Shown: positions 46,673-55,648 of the stretch, piece after piece
How the letters are laid out: every line of letters starts with the position of its first letter
Position numbering within the stretch: position 1 is the first letter of the stretch
DNA from: Dethiosulfatarculus sandiegensis
GTDB lineage: Bacteria > Desulfobacterota > Desulfarculia > Desulfarculales > Desulfarculaceae
DNA: 64,000 bases
NCBI RefSeq assembly: GCF_000931935.2
Contig: NZ_AZAC01000078.1
Span: forward strand, 1 to 64,000
Direction of reading: 5' to 3'
Translations under genes and position numbers: made by a program
Notes under the pieces: generated by a model
The model's database searches: none
Seen by the model: the letters and a program-made list of their open reading frames with translations, nothing else
What the model was told of the DNA's origin: nothing

Positions 46673-47668
46673 ATGTGGTATGCCCTGAAAAAGATAAGTC
46701 AGAACCTGGTGATAGCCATCCCTGTAATGATGTTGGCCGGATTTATAACAGGTTTGTTTATTGATCCCAAGCCCCTGAAGAGCCTGATAATCCCCTTCAC
46801 CTTTCTCATGGTCTATCCCATGATGGTGACGCTTAAGATAAAAAAAGTATTTGAAGGCGGAGACTTGAAGGCTCAGATAATCACCCAGGCCATTAACTTC
46901 GGGGTTATCCCCTTTGTGGCCTTTGGCCTGGGCTCGTTTTTTTTCAAAGACCAGCCTTACATGATCCTGGGGCTCTTGCTGGCAGGGCTTGTCCCCACCA
47001 GCGGCATGACCATCTCCTGGACCGGGTTTGCCAAGGGCAACGTGGCTGCCGCAGTCAAGATGACTGTCGTGGGCCTGACCCTGGGTTCCATTGCCACGCC
47101 CTTTTTCGTTAAGTTTTTAATGGGAACAAATCTTTCAGTGGATGTGATGGTGGTGATGCGCCAGATCCTCTTGATCGTATTCCTGCCCATGTTGGCCGGT
47201 TTCATGACCCAGCGGCTTTTGGTGCGGCGTTACGGTGAGATGGAGTTCCAGCACAAACTGGCCCCCCGCTTTCCCTCCCTCTCCACCCTGGGGGTCATGG
47301 GCATTGTCTTTATCGCCATCAGCTTAAAGGCCCAAACCATTGTGGCCTCCCCCCAGTTGTTACTTTTGATCCTGGCTCCCCTGGCACTCTTGTATGCCAT
47401 AAATTTCACCCTGGCCACCATAACCGGCCGCATGTTCCTGCCCCAGGGAGACGCCATTGCCCTGGTTTTCGGCACAGTCAGCAGAAACCTTTCCATTGCC
47501 TTGGCCATTGCCATGAACGCCTTTGGCCAGGAAGGCTCCATCGCCGCCCTGGTGGTGGCAGTGGCCTATATCATCCAGGTCCAGTCCGCGGCCTGGTTTG
47601 TAAAACTGAACGGCCGCTTGAGCATCTTGCCCACCGGCGAACCGCAAAAAGCCATGGCCACCCGCTGA
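46673..47668 (+). CDS. BASS/ACR3-like sodium-coupled transporter
   Basis: A 331-residue integral membrane protein with about ten hydrophobic segments. The fold and motifs (LVPTSGMTISWTGFAKGN; FGTVSRNLSIALAIA) fit the bile acid:sodium symporter/arsenite permease (ACR3) superfamily. The ACR3 catalytic cysteine in TM4 is not obvious, so an organic-anion or other solute is as likely as arsenite. A strong GGAGGTG ribosome-binding site precedes the ATG. Probably part of the upstream sigma54-controlled group although a hairpin lies in between. Confidence 0.8.
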   Translation: MWYALKKISQNLVIAIPVMMLAGFITGLFIDPKPLKSLIIPFTFLMVYPMMVTLKIKKVFEGGDLKAQIITQAINFGVIPFVAFGLGSFFFKDQPYMILGLLLAGLVPTSGMTISWTGFAKGNVAAAVKMTVVGLTLGSIATPFFVKFLMGTNLSVDVMVVMRQILLIVFLPMLAGFMTQRLLVRRYGEMEFQHKLAPRFPSLSTLGVMGIVFIAISLKAQTIVASPQLLLLILAPLALLYAINFTLATITGRMFLPQGDAIALVFGTVSRNLSIALAIAMNAFGQEGSIAALVVAVAYIIQVQSAAWFVKLNGRLSILPTGEPQKAMATR

Positions 47669-47674
47669 ACCAAA

Positions 47675-47709
47675 AACACCCGCGCCCCGGACACAGGGGC
47701 GCGGGTGTT
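47675..47709 (+). terminator. Strong hairpin after the transporter gene
   Basis: AACACCCGCGCCCC (47675..47688) and GGGGCGCGGGTGTT (47696..47709) pair perfectly over 14 bp, 7 nt after the transporter stop. Confidence 0.65.
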
Positions 47710-48117
47710 CGCCCCCTTCCACATCAGCCAGCAAACTTCCACCTTTTACTTTAATTTGAAAAATTGACGCATTTGCCCGCCTCAGGCAGGCCAAACCGCA
47801 TTCTTCCGCCAAAACAGCTCTCCATGCCCGGATTGATTGACCATAATGGCCCCAGAGGATTAATATCAAAATCATAGGGAGACTGAAGTGACTTAACCGA
47901 ATAAGACTTGGCACTGACATCTTTTCCCGGACCTGCCTGATTTATTAGCCCGGATGTTTCAGTCTCAAACCATTCGCAGCAACCAAACAACTTTTCACAA
48001 CAAAAAGGGAAAAACCTCTAATGGACTTTCCATTTGGATTTGAAAGGCCTTTTTACCTGGCGCCGTAAAGACTTTGTCTGACAATTAGTGCGCTTTTTTG
48101 GGTTTTGGAGGCAAAAC
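47710..48117. other. Intergenic region before the large secreted protein
   Basis: About 400 bp with no open frame of note and no recognised RNA or promoter. The last bases carry TGGAGG, the ribosome-binding site of the next gene. Confidence 0.3.
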
Positions 48118-50535
48118 ATGAGAAGACCCCACCAACCGGCCTTGATTAAAATCCTTTTTTCGACTCTGGTCTGTTTTTTGCTCGCCTGGGCTCTTCCTTC
48201 TCAAGCGGAAGTCTTTGAATACAATTCCGGCAGGGCAGAGGCGGACGGCAGAAAAACCCGCCTCAAGTTGATATTTACCGGCAAGCAAGTAAGCGGCAGC
48301 ATGACCGCGGACCCGGTCTGCAAAGTCGGCATGCGGTTGACCAAGACCCAAATCGAATTCAAGGGAACCCTCAGCGGCTCCTGGGAAAAAAGCGGATCCA
48401 GCATTACCGCCCAGTGGAAAGGCGGGGACTATGGCTGCACCGGCGGGCTGATGAAAAATTACCCCACCAAGGGCAACCTCACCATAGTGGTGCGCCCCAA
48501 TACGGATTTCGGTGGAACCGGGCTGGAAGTCTATCTTAAACGTCAGGGCCTTTCCCGCTATGGCTATGTGTTCAAGCCCTTGGGAAAGGTGTATAAGGCA
48601 TCGGCATCGTCTCCGTTTTCGGGCGGTCAGGCCGCTTCTTCGACAGGTTTCACCCTTATAGCCCCAAAACAGGACAACACATCCTTGGGAGCGCCGGCCG
48701 CTTCCTTTAAAATGCCGTCCGACCTGGCTGTCTCCAAGCCTTCAAGGACCATAGCCCTTAGCGTGGGTGAAAGCCAGACCCTGTCGCTCACTAAAAACGG
48801 ACAATGGTTTGCCCGCATCCCAGGCAAGCCAACCCCCTTGCGCATCACCTCCTGGCGAAAACTCAGCCTGAGCGGCCACTATGCCAGCCCTGGAATTCTG
48901 AAAAGCCGCACCACAGGCAACGGCGTCACCGTGACCGGCCTGAAGGCGGGAGCAGGCACGGTTGTGTTGAGCTACAGCATAAATGTAACCCTGGAGGACG
49001 GCAGCAATGAAGACAACCACAGAATAGACCTGCAATACCTTGTTTTAGTCGGCAAGGAAGCCCTGGCCGCTTACCAGGGCAAGAAAAAGCCCGAAACCCT
49101 GGCCGCGCCAAATGCACCGCCTGCGGATATACCAATGGTGAAAATAAAGGGGCGCGCCCTCAGAAGGGGCAGCAAGGCCCCGGTGGGCCAGGCCGACATC
49201 TACCTGGCCCCCCAATGGACTCAGAAGATCTGCAACAGCCGGGCGGACGGGACCTTTAACTGCACCTTTAACGACCTGCGCTCGGGTCGATATGAAATTA
49301 TGATCCAGAAAAGGGAGCGCCGCACAGACCTTGGCCCGGCCGAGACGGTCAACCGGGATCTGTGGCCTGTGAAGACCTACCTCTTTGACCTGGACCCGGC
49401 CTTGGCCAAGGCCGGGGTGATAGACCTCGGCATCATCTGGATGGACCGCATAGGCATCCTCTCTGCCAACGGCGGTGAGCGTTCCCCAGAGGTCCTGGCC
49501 GCCCAAACCGGCCAAGTCTCGCCAAAGCAGAATGCAGACCAGCTTTGGCAACAGGGCAAGCTGCTTATCAATCAAGGAAAAACCGATGAAGGGCTTTCAC
49601 TGCTCAAGCAAAGCCTTAAGCTTCAGGCAAGCCCGCAAAGAAATCGTGAGCTGAAAGCCATTGAAAAAAAGCTTGCCGCAAAGACGGATAAAAACCAAGT
49701 GGCCGAAGGTGAGGGCGAATGGCTCCTGGTCAAGGTGCTTGGCCGAAAACTCAAGCCCGGCAAGCATCAATGCTACAAAGATGTTGTTAGCGGAGGCGAA
49801 GGCTCTGTGGTCTTTACGGTGCATAACCTTTGCACCAAGCCCAAATCCAAATTCGTGGCCAGCCAAACCTGGACCAGGCCCCCTGCCAGGCTGCTTCCGG
49901 AACAAAAGGCCCATGTGGAGATAGCCGCCACCCGCCTGGCCCAGGAAAAGAGTCTCTTTCAAAACGGAGGCATAACGGTTTATCTGGAGCCGGTTCGCAT
50001 CTCCTGCGGCTACACCACCGGCGGCAGCCTTGGCAGTGTCAGAGTCCGTTCCAAGGTGAAAGAATCAAGCGCCCGGAAAAAAGTGCAATTTAAGATACCC
50101 AAGCCCTCCAAACACGGAGACCAGCTCACCCTGAATGTCTGCCCCAAGGGATGGGAGCAGAAATACATCTATCAATATGTGGCCCCGGGTAAGCCCAGGC
50201 CGGTGGTCTCCCTTGCGCCCATGCCCAAACCCGCCCCCTTGCCCAAACAAACGGAAAAAGACCCCTTGGCCGGGGTCTGGCTCGACAAACAGGCCAGTGG
50301 CTCCTGGACCTTTACCCAAAAAGGCCCGGGAGCTTATGTTTTTAGCTTTAAAAACACCTATGGGATCAAGGTCGGGGGACAGGCCAGATTGTCTGGGAAG
50401 AGTCTCAAATTCTCATTCAAGGTAAACGGCGATACTGTCCGCTATGAGGTTAAATTGGCCAAGGATCTCAAAACAGTCAGTGGCTGGTCCTGGTACAAGG
50501 GTGACAAGGAAAAGGTTTTCTGGAAACGCAAGTAG
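48118..50535 (+). CDS. Large secreted multidomain protein of unknown function
   Basis: An 805-residue exported protein. A Sec signal peptide (about 1-30, ending LPSQA-EVF) leads into a lipocalin-like beta-rich domain (30-140; paired cysteines near DPVCK and YGCTGG), a beta-sandwich with Ig-like features (about 205-310), a carboxypeptidase-regulatory-like domain (VKIKGRALRRGSKAPVGQAD; RADGTFNCTF), a short TPR-like helical part (NADQLWQQGKLLINQGKTDE), another beta domain with cysteines, and a C-terminal repeat of the first-domain type (GSWTFTQKGPGAYVFSF). The start is the ATG at 48118, preceded by GGAGG; a GTG at 48088 is unlikely. No catalytic motif is visible; it is probably a periplasmic or surface binding protein. 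Confidence 0.7.
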   Translation: MRRPHQPALIKILFSTLVCFLLAWALPSQAEVFEYNSGRAEADGRKTRLKLIFTGKQVSGSMTADPVCKVGMRLTKTQIEFKGTLSGSWEKSGSSITAQWKGGDYGCTGGLMKNYPTKGNLTIVVRPNTDFGGTGLEVYLKRQGLSRYGYVFKPLGKVYKASASSPFSGGQAASSTGFTLIAPKQDNTSLGAPAASFKMPSDLAVSKPSRTIALSVGESQTLSLTKNGQWFARIPGKPTPLRITSWRKLSLSGHYASPGILKSRTTGNGVTVTGLKAGAGTVVLSYSINVTLEDGSNEDNHRIDLQYLVLVGKEALAAYQGKKKPETLAAPNAPPADIPMVKIKGRALRRGSKAPVGQADIYLAPQWTQKICNSRADGTFNCTFNDLRSGRYEIMIQKRERRTDLGPAETVNRDLWPVKTYLFDLDPALAKAGVIDLGIIWMDRIGILSANGGERSPEVLAAQTGQVSPKQNADQLWQQGKLLINQGKTDEGLSLLKQSLKLQASPQRNRELKAIEKKLAAKTDKNQVAEGEGEWLLVKVLGRKLKPGKHQCYKDVVSGGEGSVVFTVHNLCTKPKSKFVASQTWTRPPARLLPEQKAHVEIAATRLAQEKSLFQNGGITVYLEPVRISCGYTTGGSLGSVRVRSKVKESSARKKVQFKIPKPSKHGDQLTLNVCPKGWEQKYIYQYVAPGKPRPVVSLAPMPKPAPLPKQTEKDPLAGVWLDKQASGSWTFTQKGPGAYVFSFKNTYGIKVGGQARLSGKSLKFSFKVNGDTVRYEVKLAKDLKTVSGWSWYKGDKEKVFWKRK

Positions 50536-50549
50536 CCGTTTTTTGTGAA

Positions 50550-50575
50550 CCTCCCCGGCTATAAAACCGGGGAGG
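50550..50575. terminator. Bidirectional hairpin between convergent genes
   Basis: CCTCCCCGG and CCGGGGAGG form a perfect 9-bp stem with an 8-nt loop, between the secreted-protein gene and the convergent metallo-hydrolase gene. Confidence 0.65.
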
Positions 50576-50590
50576 CAAAATAAAACGGAA

Positions 50591-51562
50591 TCAAGCTTTA
50601 AACAACATGCTGGTGCATGACATGTTCAGCAAAAACTTACCGGGCATGGCTCTTTCAATAGCCAGGGTGGCGTTTCTGCCGGTGCAATGGGCTGGAACCA
50701 CATACTCGGGGTTGATCTCCAAGAGGGCCTTGATGGTGGGCTTGATCTGGTGTTCAAAGGTCGGGCCGGTCAGGTGAAAGCCGCCCATAACAGCGTATAC
50801 CCGGTCCACGCCGGTCACCCGGCAGGCGTGTTTGACTGTATTGATTATGCCGGAATGGGCACAGCCCGAGAGGATTACCAGGCCCTTTCCCTTTACATGA
50901 AATACCAGGGAGGTGTCGTCGGCAAGGGGATCAAAAACCTCTTTCCCTTTCTCCAGGTAATAGGCGTTTGTCATTCCCTTTTCAAACTCTGTCTCCCTGG
51001 GGATCTCGCCCAGAAACAGGCAGGTTCCATCCAGTAGGGAACGCGGCTCTTTACTTTCGGCGATATCGGCTCCGGCGGCCTTGACGTCTTCCCGGCTGAA
51101 AAGCGGGAATTTCAGTTTAACCCCTCCGGGCAGGGCCATGAAACGATCTCTCCGGAAAACTCCGGGATGGGCGACCAGGGTGAGATCATCTCGACGGGTG
51201 CGTTTTACCAGCTCTTTCATGCCGCCAAAGTGATCAAAATGGCCATGGGAAAGGGCCAGGGCCTCGACCCGGCTTAAGTCTATTCCCAAAAGATCGGCGT
51301 TAAAGGCAGCGCCGTCATCCGAACAGCCGAAATCAAAAAGCATATTTTTGGGGCCGGCCTCGCCCGTGACTGTAATAAAGGAAGAAAAACCGTGCTCTGC
51401 CTTGGGGCTTTTAGTGAGAGTAACCTCTTTCTCAGCCTCGGGCCTCACCAGCATGGGCCTTTTCACCACTTCTCCCGCATCCATGGTGAGTACGTCAATA
51501 TAATTGTCCTGAAGGCTCAAGATCTCCACACCTTGGATCTCTTTCAAAACAGGCGACACCAT
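50591..51562 (-). CDS. Metallo-beta-lactamase-fold hydrolase
   Basis: A 323-residue soluble hydrolase. The metal-binding motif SHGHFDHFGG (His106, His108, Asp110, His111) and the later SGCAHSGIINTV, GGFHL and PAHCTG motifs match the MBL family related to 7,8-dihydropterin-6-yl-methyl-4-(beta-D-ribofuranosyl)aminobenzene-5'-phosphate synthase (methanopterin pathway) and similar uncharacterised enzymes. Substrate cannot be assigned. An AGGAG ribosome-binding site precedes the ATG. Its gene lies downstream of the MFS transporter with a 232-bp gap, so co-transcription is uncertain. Confidence 0.82.
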   Translation of the reverse strand: MVSPVLKEIQGVEILSLQDNYIDVLTMDAGEVVKRPMLVRPEAEKEVTLTKSPKAEHGFSSFITVTGEAGPKNMLFDFGCSDDGAAFNADLLGIDLSRVEALALSHGHFDHFGGMKELVKRTRRDDLTLVAHPGVFRRDRFMALPGGVKLKFPLFSREDVKAAGADIAESKEPRSLLDGTCLFLGEIPRETEFEKGMTNAYYLEKGKEVFDPLADDTSLVFHVKGKGLVILSGCAHSGIINTVKHACRVTGVDRVYAVMGGFHLTGPTFEHQIKPTIKALLEINPEYVVPAHCTGRNATLAIERAMPGKFLLNMSCTSMLFKA

Positions 51563-51794
51563 TTTCTCCTTTTACTAACGGTCAGTTAAGTTTTTTTTGG
51601 GGCTATGGGCCCATTTATGCGGTTCTATACCAACAGGCATTTTAAATACCTTACGTAAAAATAGTAATCCTGATTGTTTTTGGGGTTACAAAAAAAGTAA
51701 TAGAATCCTAATATAACAACCTAGCCAACCACTATAAAAGCCATCAGCCATATACACTTTCACCATAAGCGGGCTAAAGGCAATTATATATCAA

Positions 51795-53045
51795 TCACTT
51801 GGCGGGCGTTTTTTTAAGACAAACAACCAGAACAAAAAGACCGGCAACAGTCAAAACGCATGCTCCTATCATGACCACGCCGTAACCCCAGGCATCAGAG
51901 AGCCAGCCCGCGGCCAAAGCGCCTAAAACCGAGGCCACTGCCGTGCTGGAGTTGAAGACCCCCAGGGCATTGCCTTCCGGCATGGTGGCCAACTGGGCGG
52001 TGTAGGCGGTTCCAGCCACAATCAAGGGAGACCAGGCAACAGGCATGGAAATAAAAACCACCTGGCTCAGCCACCAGTTCATCCCGGTGTCCACATAAGC
52101 CAAAACGGCCATGCCGACCATGGAAACCAAGGTCATGAGTATGCCGATCAACACCACCGGCCCATCGCCGATCTTCTCGGCGATAACACCTGAAGGCGCA
52201 TAGGCGAAGATGCCCAAGGTGGCGGCAATGGCATAGGCCAGGGAACTCATGCCCGCGTCCACTCCGTAGAGGCTTTCCATTAAAAGGGGGAAGAGGTTGT
52301 AGACCATCCAGGTGCCGAGCATGGTCACAAACCAGCTCAGGATAAAAATGCCAAAAGGGCCGTCCCATTCATCTATCAAATGCTTTATGCCTTTGATGGA
52401 TATGCTGTGGCTCAAGTGAAGCTGATGCCAGGCCCGGGCCGGATGTTTGAGCTTATGGTGATTTAAAAGTGCAACTGTCACCTTTTTATGATTTTTTGCA
52501 GGCGGCAACCCCATCCGACCCAGGAAAAGCCCGGGCGCCATCAAAAGGGCCGCCAGGCCCATTCCCCATAAAGGGGCCAGCTGGGCCGCCGCAGCCAGCC
52601 CCAGGCCCAGGGCCTGGCCTGTGCCGTAAAAGGTCTGCAACCAGCCAATGCGCGGATTCCATTCCTGCTTGGGCTTGAACTCCACAATGAACATGGCCGC
52701 CACGGTGTTGGTGGCGGCGGAGCCCGCCCCCTGCATAAAGGCAAGCCCCAACCAGAAATAAAGATCCTCGGTCAAGGCAAAAAAACCCATGCCCAAACCA
52801 AGAAGCACATAGCCCAAAGAATAGATCAGGCGGTGGCACCCCGTGCGGTCGGTGATTTGCCCCCAAAAGGGAGCCGTGAGCTGGCCAAGGTAAAAAGCCG
52901 CCACCACCATGCCCGCCTGGGAACTGCCTCCCAGCTTGGCCACAATTATGGGAAGGAGAATCGGGATCAGCCCCAGCACGGCCGCGCCTTGAAAGGCATA
53001 GCCTGAATACCATTTATCTGAATATTTTTTCAATCCGCCCGGCAA
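51795..53045 (-). CDS. MFS transporter
   Basis: A 416-residue protein with about 12 membrane segments and the loop 2-3 motif GQITDRTGCHR of the major facilitator superfamily. A central loop (AKNHKKVTVALLNHHKLKHP) separates the two halves. It starts at TTG (53045) with GGGGAAGG upstream; no suitable ATG exists near the N-terminus. It is downstream of the GAF-sigma54 activator on the same strand, separated by a terminator-like hairpin. Substrate unknown. Confidence 0.85.
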   Translation of the reverse strand: MPGGLKKYSDKWYSGYAFQGAAVLGLIPILLPIIVAKLGGSSQAGMVVAAFYLGQLTAPFWGQITDRTGCHRLIYSLGYVLLGLGMGFFALTEDLYFWLGLAFMQGAGSAATNTVAAMFIVEFKPKQEWNPRIGWLQTFYGTGQALGLGLAAAAQLAPLWGMGLAALLMAPGLFLGRMGLPPAKNHKKVTVALLNHHKLKHPARAWHQLHLSHSISIKGIKHLIDEWDGPFGIFILSWFVTMLGTWMVYNLFPLLMESLYGVDAGMSSLAYAIAATLGIFAYAPSGVIAEKIGDGPVVLIGILMTLVSMVGMAVLAYVDTGMNWWLSQVVFISMPVAWSPLIVAGTAYTAQLATMPEGNALGVFNSSTAVASVLGALAAGWLSDAWGYGVVMIGACVLTVAGLFVLVVCLKKTPAK

Positions 53046-53141
53046 AGCAACCTTCCCCTCGGGTAATTGGTTTTGGCAATCTTTAAATCCAGCTTACAAC
53101 CCTGCCATGTTGGCCAAAGAAAAAGCAAGCCTCAAAAAAGA

Positions 53142-53161
53142 GGTTTTTTCAGCAAAAAACC
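53142..53161 (-). terminator. Terminator-like hairpin after the GAF-sigma54 activator
   Basis: On the minus strand GGTTTTTT, loop GCTG, AAAAAACC, followed by TCTTTTTTGAGG. An AT-rich stem with a T-run, 14 nt beyond the regulator stop. Confidence 0.5.
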
Positions 53162-53174
53162 GGGAATTTTTTGG

Positions 53175-54758
53175 TCAAGAACTGGACCTGCCAAAGGGAA
53201 TGCCCAACTTTCGCATGCGGTTTCTAAGGGTGCTGGGATGCAATCCCAACAGTGCGGCAGCCCCGTCCTCTCCCTGCACCTTGCCCTTGCATTTTCTCAT
53301 GGCCTGCTCAATGTGCGCCCGGATGGCTTCATCTAAGGTGAGGTTTTCGAAAAGGCTTTTGGCCCGGGCTTGCACCGGGGCCTTGACCGAGTCCGCGCCG
53401 GGATTGAAATCATCAAACCCAAGGGGTGTCCCCGGCCCTGCCGCCCGGGACCGAATCAGCTCCCTTTCCACTGCATTTTCAAGCTCGCGCACATTTCCCG
53501 GCCAATCATGTGCGTTAAGCCTGCCAAGGGCCCCCCTGGCCAAGGGGGGAGTATAGGATAATTTCATATCCTTGGCCTTGCGCTGGATAAAATGCTCCAC
53601 CAAGGCCGGTATATCCATTTTGCGCATGCGCAAAGGGGGAATGATTATGGGGAACACATTGAGCCTGAACCAAAGGTCTTCCCTGAACTTGCCGTCTCTA
53701 ACCATCTGAGGCAGGTTTCTGTGAGTGGCGGCGATAATCCTTACATCCACAGGCACGGTCTTGGTTCCGCCCACCCGCTCGATCTGCCTGGTCTGGATAA
53801 CCCTCAAAAGCCTGACCTGAGCCGCCGGAGGGAGTTCAGCCACTTCGTCCAAAAAAATGGTGCCCTTATGAGCCCTTTCAAAACGTCCCCGCTTTTGCTC
53901 CACCGCGCCGGTAAAAGCCCCTTTTTCATGGCCAAACAGCTCGCTGTCCAAGATAGAATCGGCAATGGCCCCGCAATTCACCTTGATCATGGGGCCTGCG
54001 GCCCTGGTGGAAGAATGATGAATAGCTCCCGCTATCACCTCTTTGCCGGTTCCGGTCTCACCCAGAAGAAGCACATTGCTGTCCAGGGTTGCCACCTGCC
54101 CCACCATGGTCATCACCTCGCGCAGGCCAAAATCCCGGCCCACAATCTCGTCACCGGTGATATGTAAAAGCTCCCTTCTCAGAAATATATTTTCATCGTT
54201 TAACATCTCCTTAAAGCGCAGAACTTCACGAAAACGCACGGCATTGGAAAGGGCTATGGCAAAGGGGTCGTGTAAAAGGGTTAAAAGGGATTTGTGTTTT
54301 TCGGTAAAGGCGTTTTCAGAACTGGATGAAACAACCAACACCCCCAGCTTCACCTCTTGCACGCTTAAATGCAGCACCATGTAAGAGCCGTTTTCAAAAC
54401 CAATGCGCTCCTGCATGCCTGTCGCAATTGACCTGGCATCCGGCAACCGGCCCACCATGACCCTGTCCAGCTCCTCCAGGTGGTCGCTGGTGTATTCAAC
54501 AAACTCAATGCCCCTTTTATCAAGAGGAACAAGTTGGTTTGTTAAAGATTTTTTGGATCTCCCCCCCTGGGCGGCTATTATGCGGATGCTCCTTAGCTCA
54601 GGCTCGTAGATGTTTATATGCAGGCCTTCCAACGGTATGTAATTCTGCAAAAATTCATAACAGTTGGCCACTGATTCCGAGATATCCAGGCTGCTGCATA
54701 TGTGCATTGTGGCAGCATGGAAAAAGGCATGTTCATCAACCTGCAAAACCACCTCCAT
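53175..54758 (-). CDS. GAF-domain sigma54-dependent transcriptional activator
   Basis: A 527-residue FhlA/NorR-like activator. The N-terminal region (10-175) is a GAF-type sensory domain. The AAA+ domain has Walker A GETGTGKE, an intact GAFTGA loop, Walker B TIFLDEV and the arginine-finger region [13 protein letters not shown]. The C-terminal Fis-like helix-turn-helix includes [21 protein letters not shown]. It is divergent from the RND efflux operon, which has a sigma54 promoter, and an 11-bp inverted repeat lies 26-66 bp upstream of its ATG. It probably senses a small molecule and activates efflux; no phosphorylation domain is present. Confidence 0.92.
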   Translation of the reverse strand: MEVVLQVDEHAFFHAATMHICSSLDISESVANCYEFLQNYIPLEGLHINIYEPELRSIRIIAAQGGRSKKSLTNQLVPLDKRGIEFVEYTSDHLEELDRVMVGRLPDARSIATGMQERIGFENGSYMVLHLSVQEVKLGVLVVSSSSENAFTEKHKSLLTLLHDPFAIALSNAVRFREVLRFKEMLNDENIFLRRELLHITGDEIVGRDFGLREVMTMVGQVATLDSNVLLLGETGTGKEVIAGAIHHSSTRAAGPMIKVNCGAIADSILDSELFGHEKGAFTGAVEQKRGRFERAHKGTIFLDEVAELPPAAQVRLLRVIQTRQIERVGGTKTVPVDVRIIAATHRNLPQMVRDGKFREDLWFRLNVFPIIIPPLRMRKMDIPALVEHFIQRKAKDMKLSYTPPLARGALGRLNAHDWPGNVRELENAVERELIRSRAAGPGTPLGFDDFNPGADSVKAPVQARAKSLFENLTLDEAIRAHIEQAMRKCKGKVQGEDGAAALLGLHPSTLRNRMRKLGIPFGRSSS

Positions 54759-54783
54759 GTCATATTAGACACTTACCCTCAAA

Positions 54784-54824
54784 AAATATCTTATTCGATA
54801 TTTAAAATACCATATAAGATATTT
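54784..54824. promoter_or_regulatory. Perfect 11-bp inverted repeat, candidate activator site
   Basis: AAATATCTTAT (54784..54794) and ATAAGATATTT (54814..54824), centre-to-centre 30 bp, between the GAF-sigma54 activator and its divergent operon, 51-91 bp upstream of the -24/-12 element. Fits an enhancer (UAS) and autoregulatory site. It could form an AT-rich hairpin, but no T-run follows. Confidence 0.6.
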
Positions 54825-54874
54825 CTATTTCCAGTCAAATAGACAACCCATTATTTTTACACAACTAATTATCT

Positions 54875-54890
54875 TGGCACAGTTATAGCT
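54875..54890 (+). promoter_or_regulatory. Sigma54 promoter of the RND efflux operon
   Basis: TGGCACAGTTATAGCT: a perfect -24 half (TGGCAC) and GC at the exact -12 spacing (TAGC instead of TTGC). The predicted start near 54901 lies about 75 bp before the first gene. Confidence 0.75.
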
Positions 54891-54975
54891 ATTCCCCTGT
54901 CTGAAAGCTGAGAGTGATTCAACCCAGATAACGAAGGCCACTGGCCGTCACCGGACAGGCTTAAAGGTATTTTAA

Positions 54976-55377
54976 ATGAGATATTCGACACTTATAGCGA
55001 GAGCCCTCTCCTACTCATGCGCTTTTTTTTTGGGCGCCGGTGTGAGCCTCTGCTTTATCAAAGAACTCCTTTGGACAGGCAATCTGTGGGCGGCATACGG
55101 CTTGAGCGGCCTTTTATTAGTCATCCCGGACCACTCCCTGCTCCAAGGCGATCTTTTTAAAATTGTTTCACGGCTTGGTCTTGCTCTTTTATCCGGCTCC
55201 CTCACTGCGTTTTCAAGCCAGCTGGGGCTGGAAGCGTGCTTTGACGCCTGCCTGAGGCGCGGACACAAAAAGCATAAACAAGGCACAGATCTCAAAGAGA
55301 AACGTCACACCAATAAATCGGAAAAATTATATGGAACCAATGGAAACCATAAACATCAGGTTGTTCAACCCCGCTGA
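54976..55377 (+). CDS. Small membrane protein, unknown, first gene of RND operon
   Basis: A 133-residue protein with about three hydrophobic segments (LSYSCAFFLGAGVSLCFI; LWAAYGLSGLLLVIP; RLGLALLSGSLTAFSSQLG), then a basic, hydrophilic tail rich in His, Lys and Asn. Family not recognised. The last 47 nt overlap the next gene in another frame; the tail of one of the two may be shorter in reality. Its position directly after the sigma54 promoter suggests it is an accessory of the efflux system. Confidence 0.55.
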   Translation: MRYSTLIARALSYSCAFFLGAGVSLCFIKELLWTGNLWAAYGLSGLLLVIPDHSLLQGDLFKIVSRLGLALLSGSLTAFSSQLGLEACFDACLRRGHKKHKQGTDLKEKRHTNKSEKLYGTNGNHKHQVVQPR

Positions 55378-55636
55378 CAGCCATTTGGTGACCATGATTT
55401 TTGAACAGCTGCTGGGGGGTTGGGCAGATCTGATGCCGCCTCAAGAAGCCAGGTTGTTTAAAAACCGTCAATTGCCCGGAGACTTCAGCATTCAGCTTTT
55501 CTGGGGAGTTGAACAAAAAGAAAAAACGCCTTTGGGCACCCATCTGGCAGAGTCCCTGCGCTTAAAGGGCATGGTTAACCATTTTTTCTGGAAGGGTGAA
55601 GCAAAGCACATTTTCCCCAAAAAACACGCAAATTAA
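55331..55636 (+). CDS. Small soluble protein, unknown, second gene of RND operon
   Basis: A 101-residue protein (METINIRLFNPADSHLVTMI; GGWADLMPPQEARLFKNRQL; FSIQLFWGVEQKEKTPLGTH). The pattern of strands and helices suggests a small alpha/beta fold, perhaps ferredoxin-like, but no family was recognised. ATG at 55331 and 55340 are both possible; GGAA lies upstream of the first. It ends 12 nt before the membrane fusion protein. Confidence 0.6.
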   Translation: MEPMETINIRLFNPADSHLVTMIFEQLLGGWADLMPPQEARLFKNRQLPGDFSIQLFWGVEQKEKTPLGTHLAESLRLKGMVNHFFWKGEAKHIFPKKHAN

Positions 55637-55648
55637 GAAAGTCAGAAA

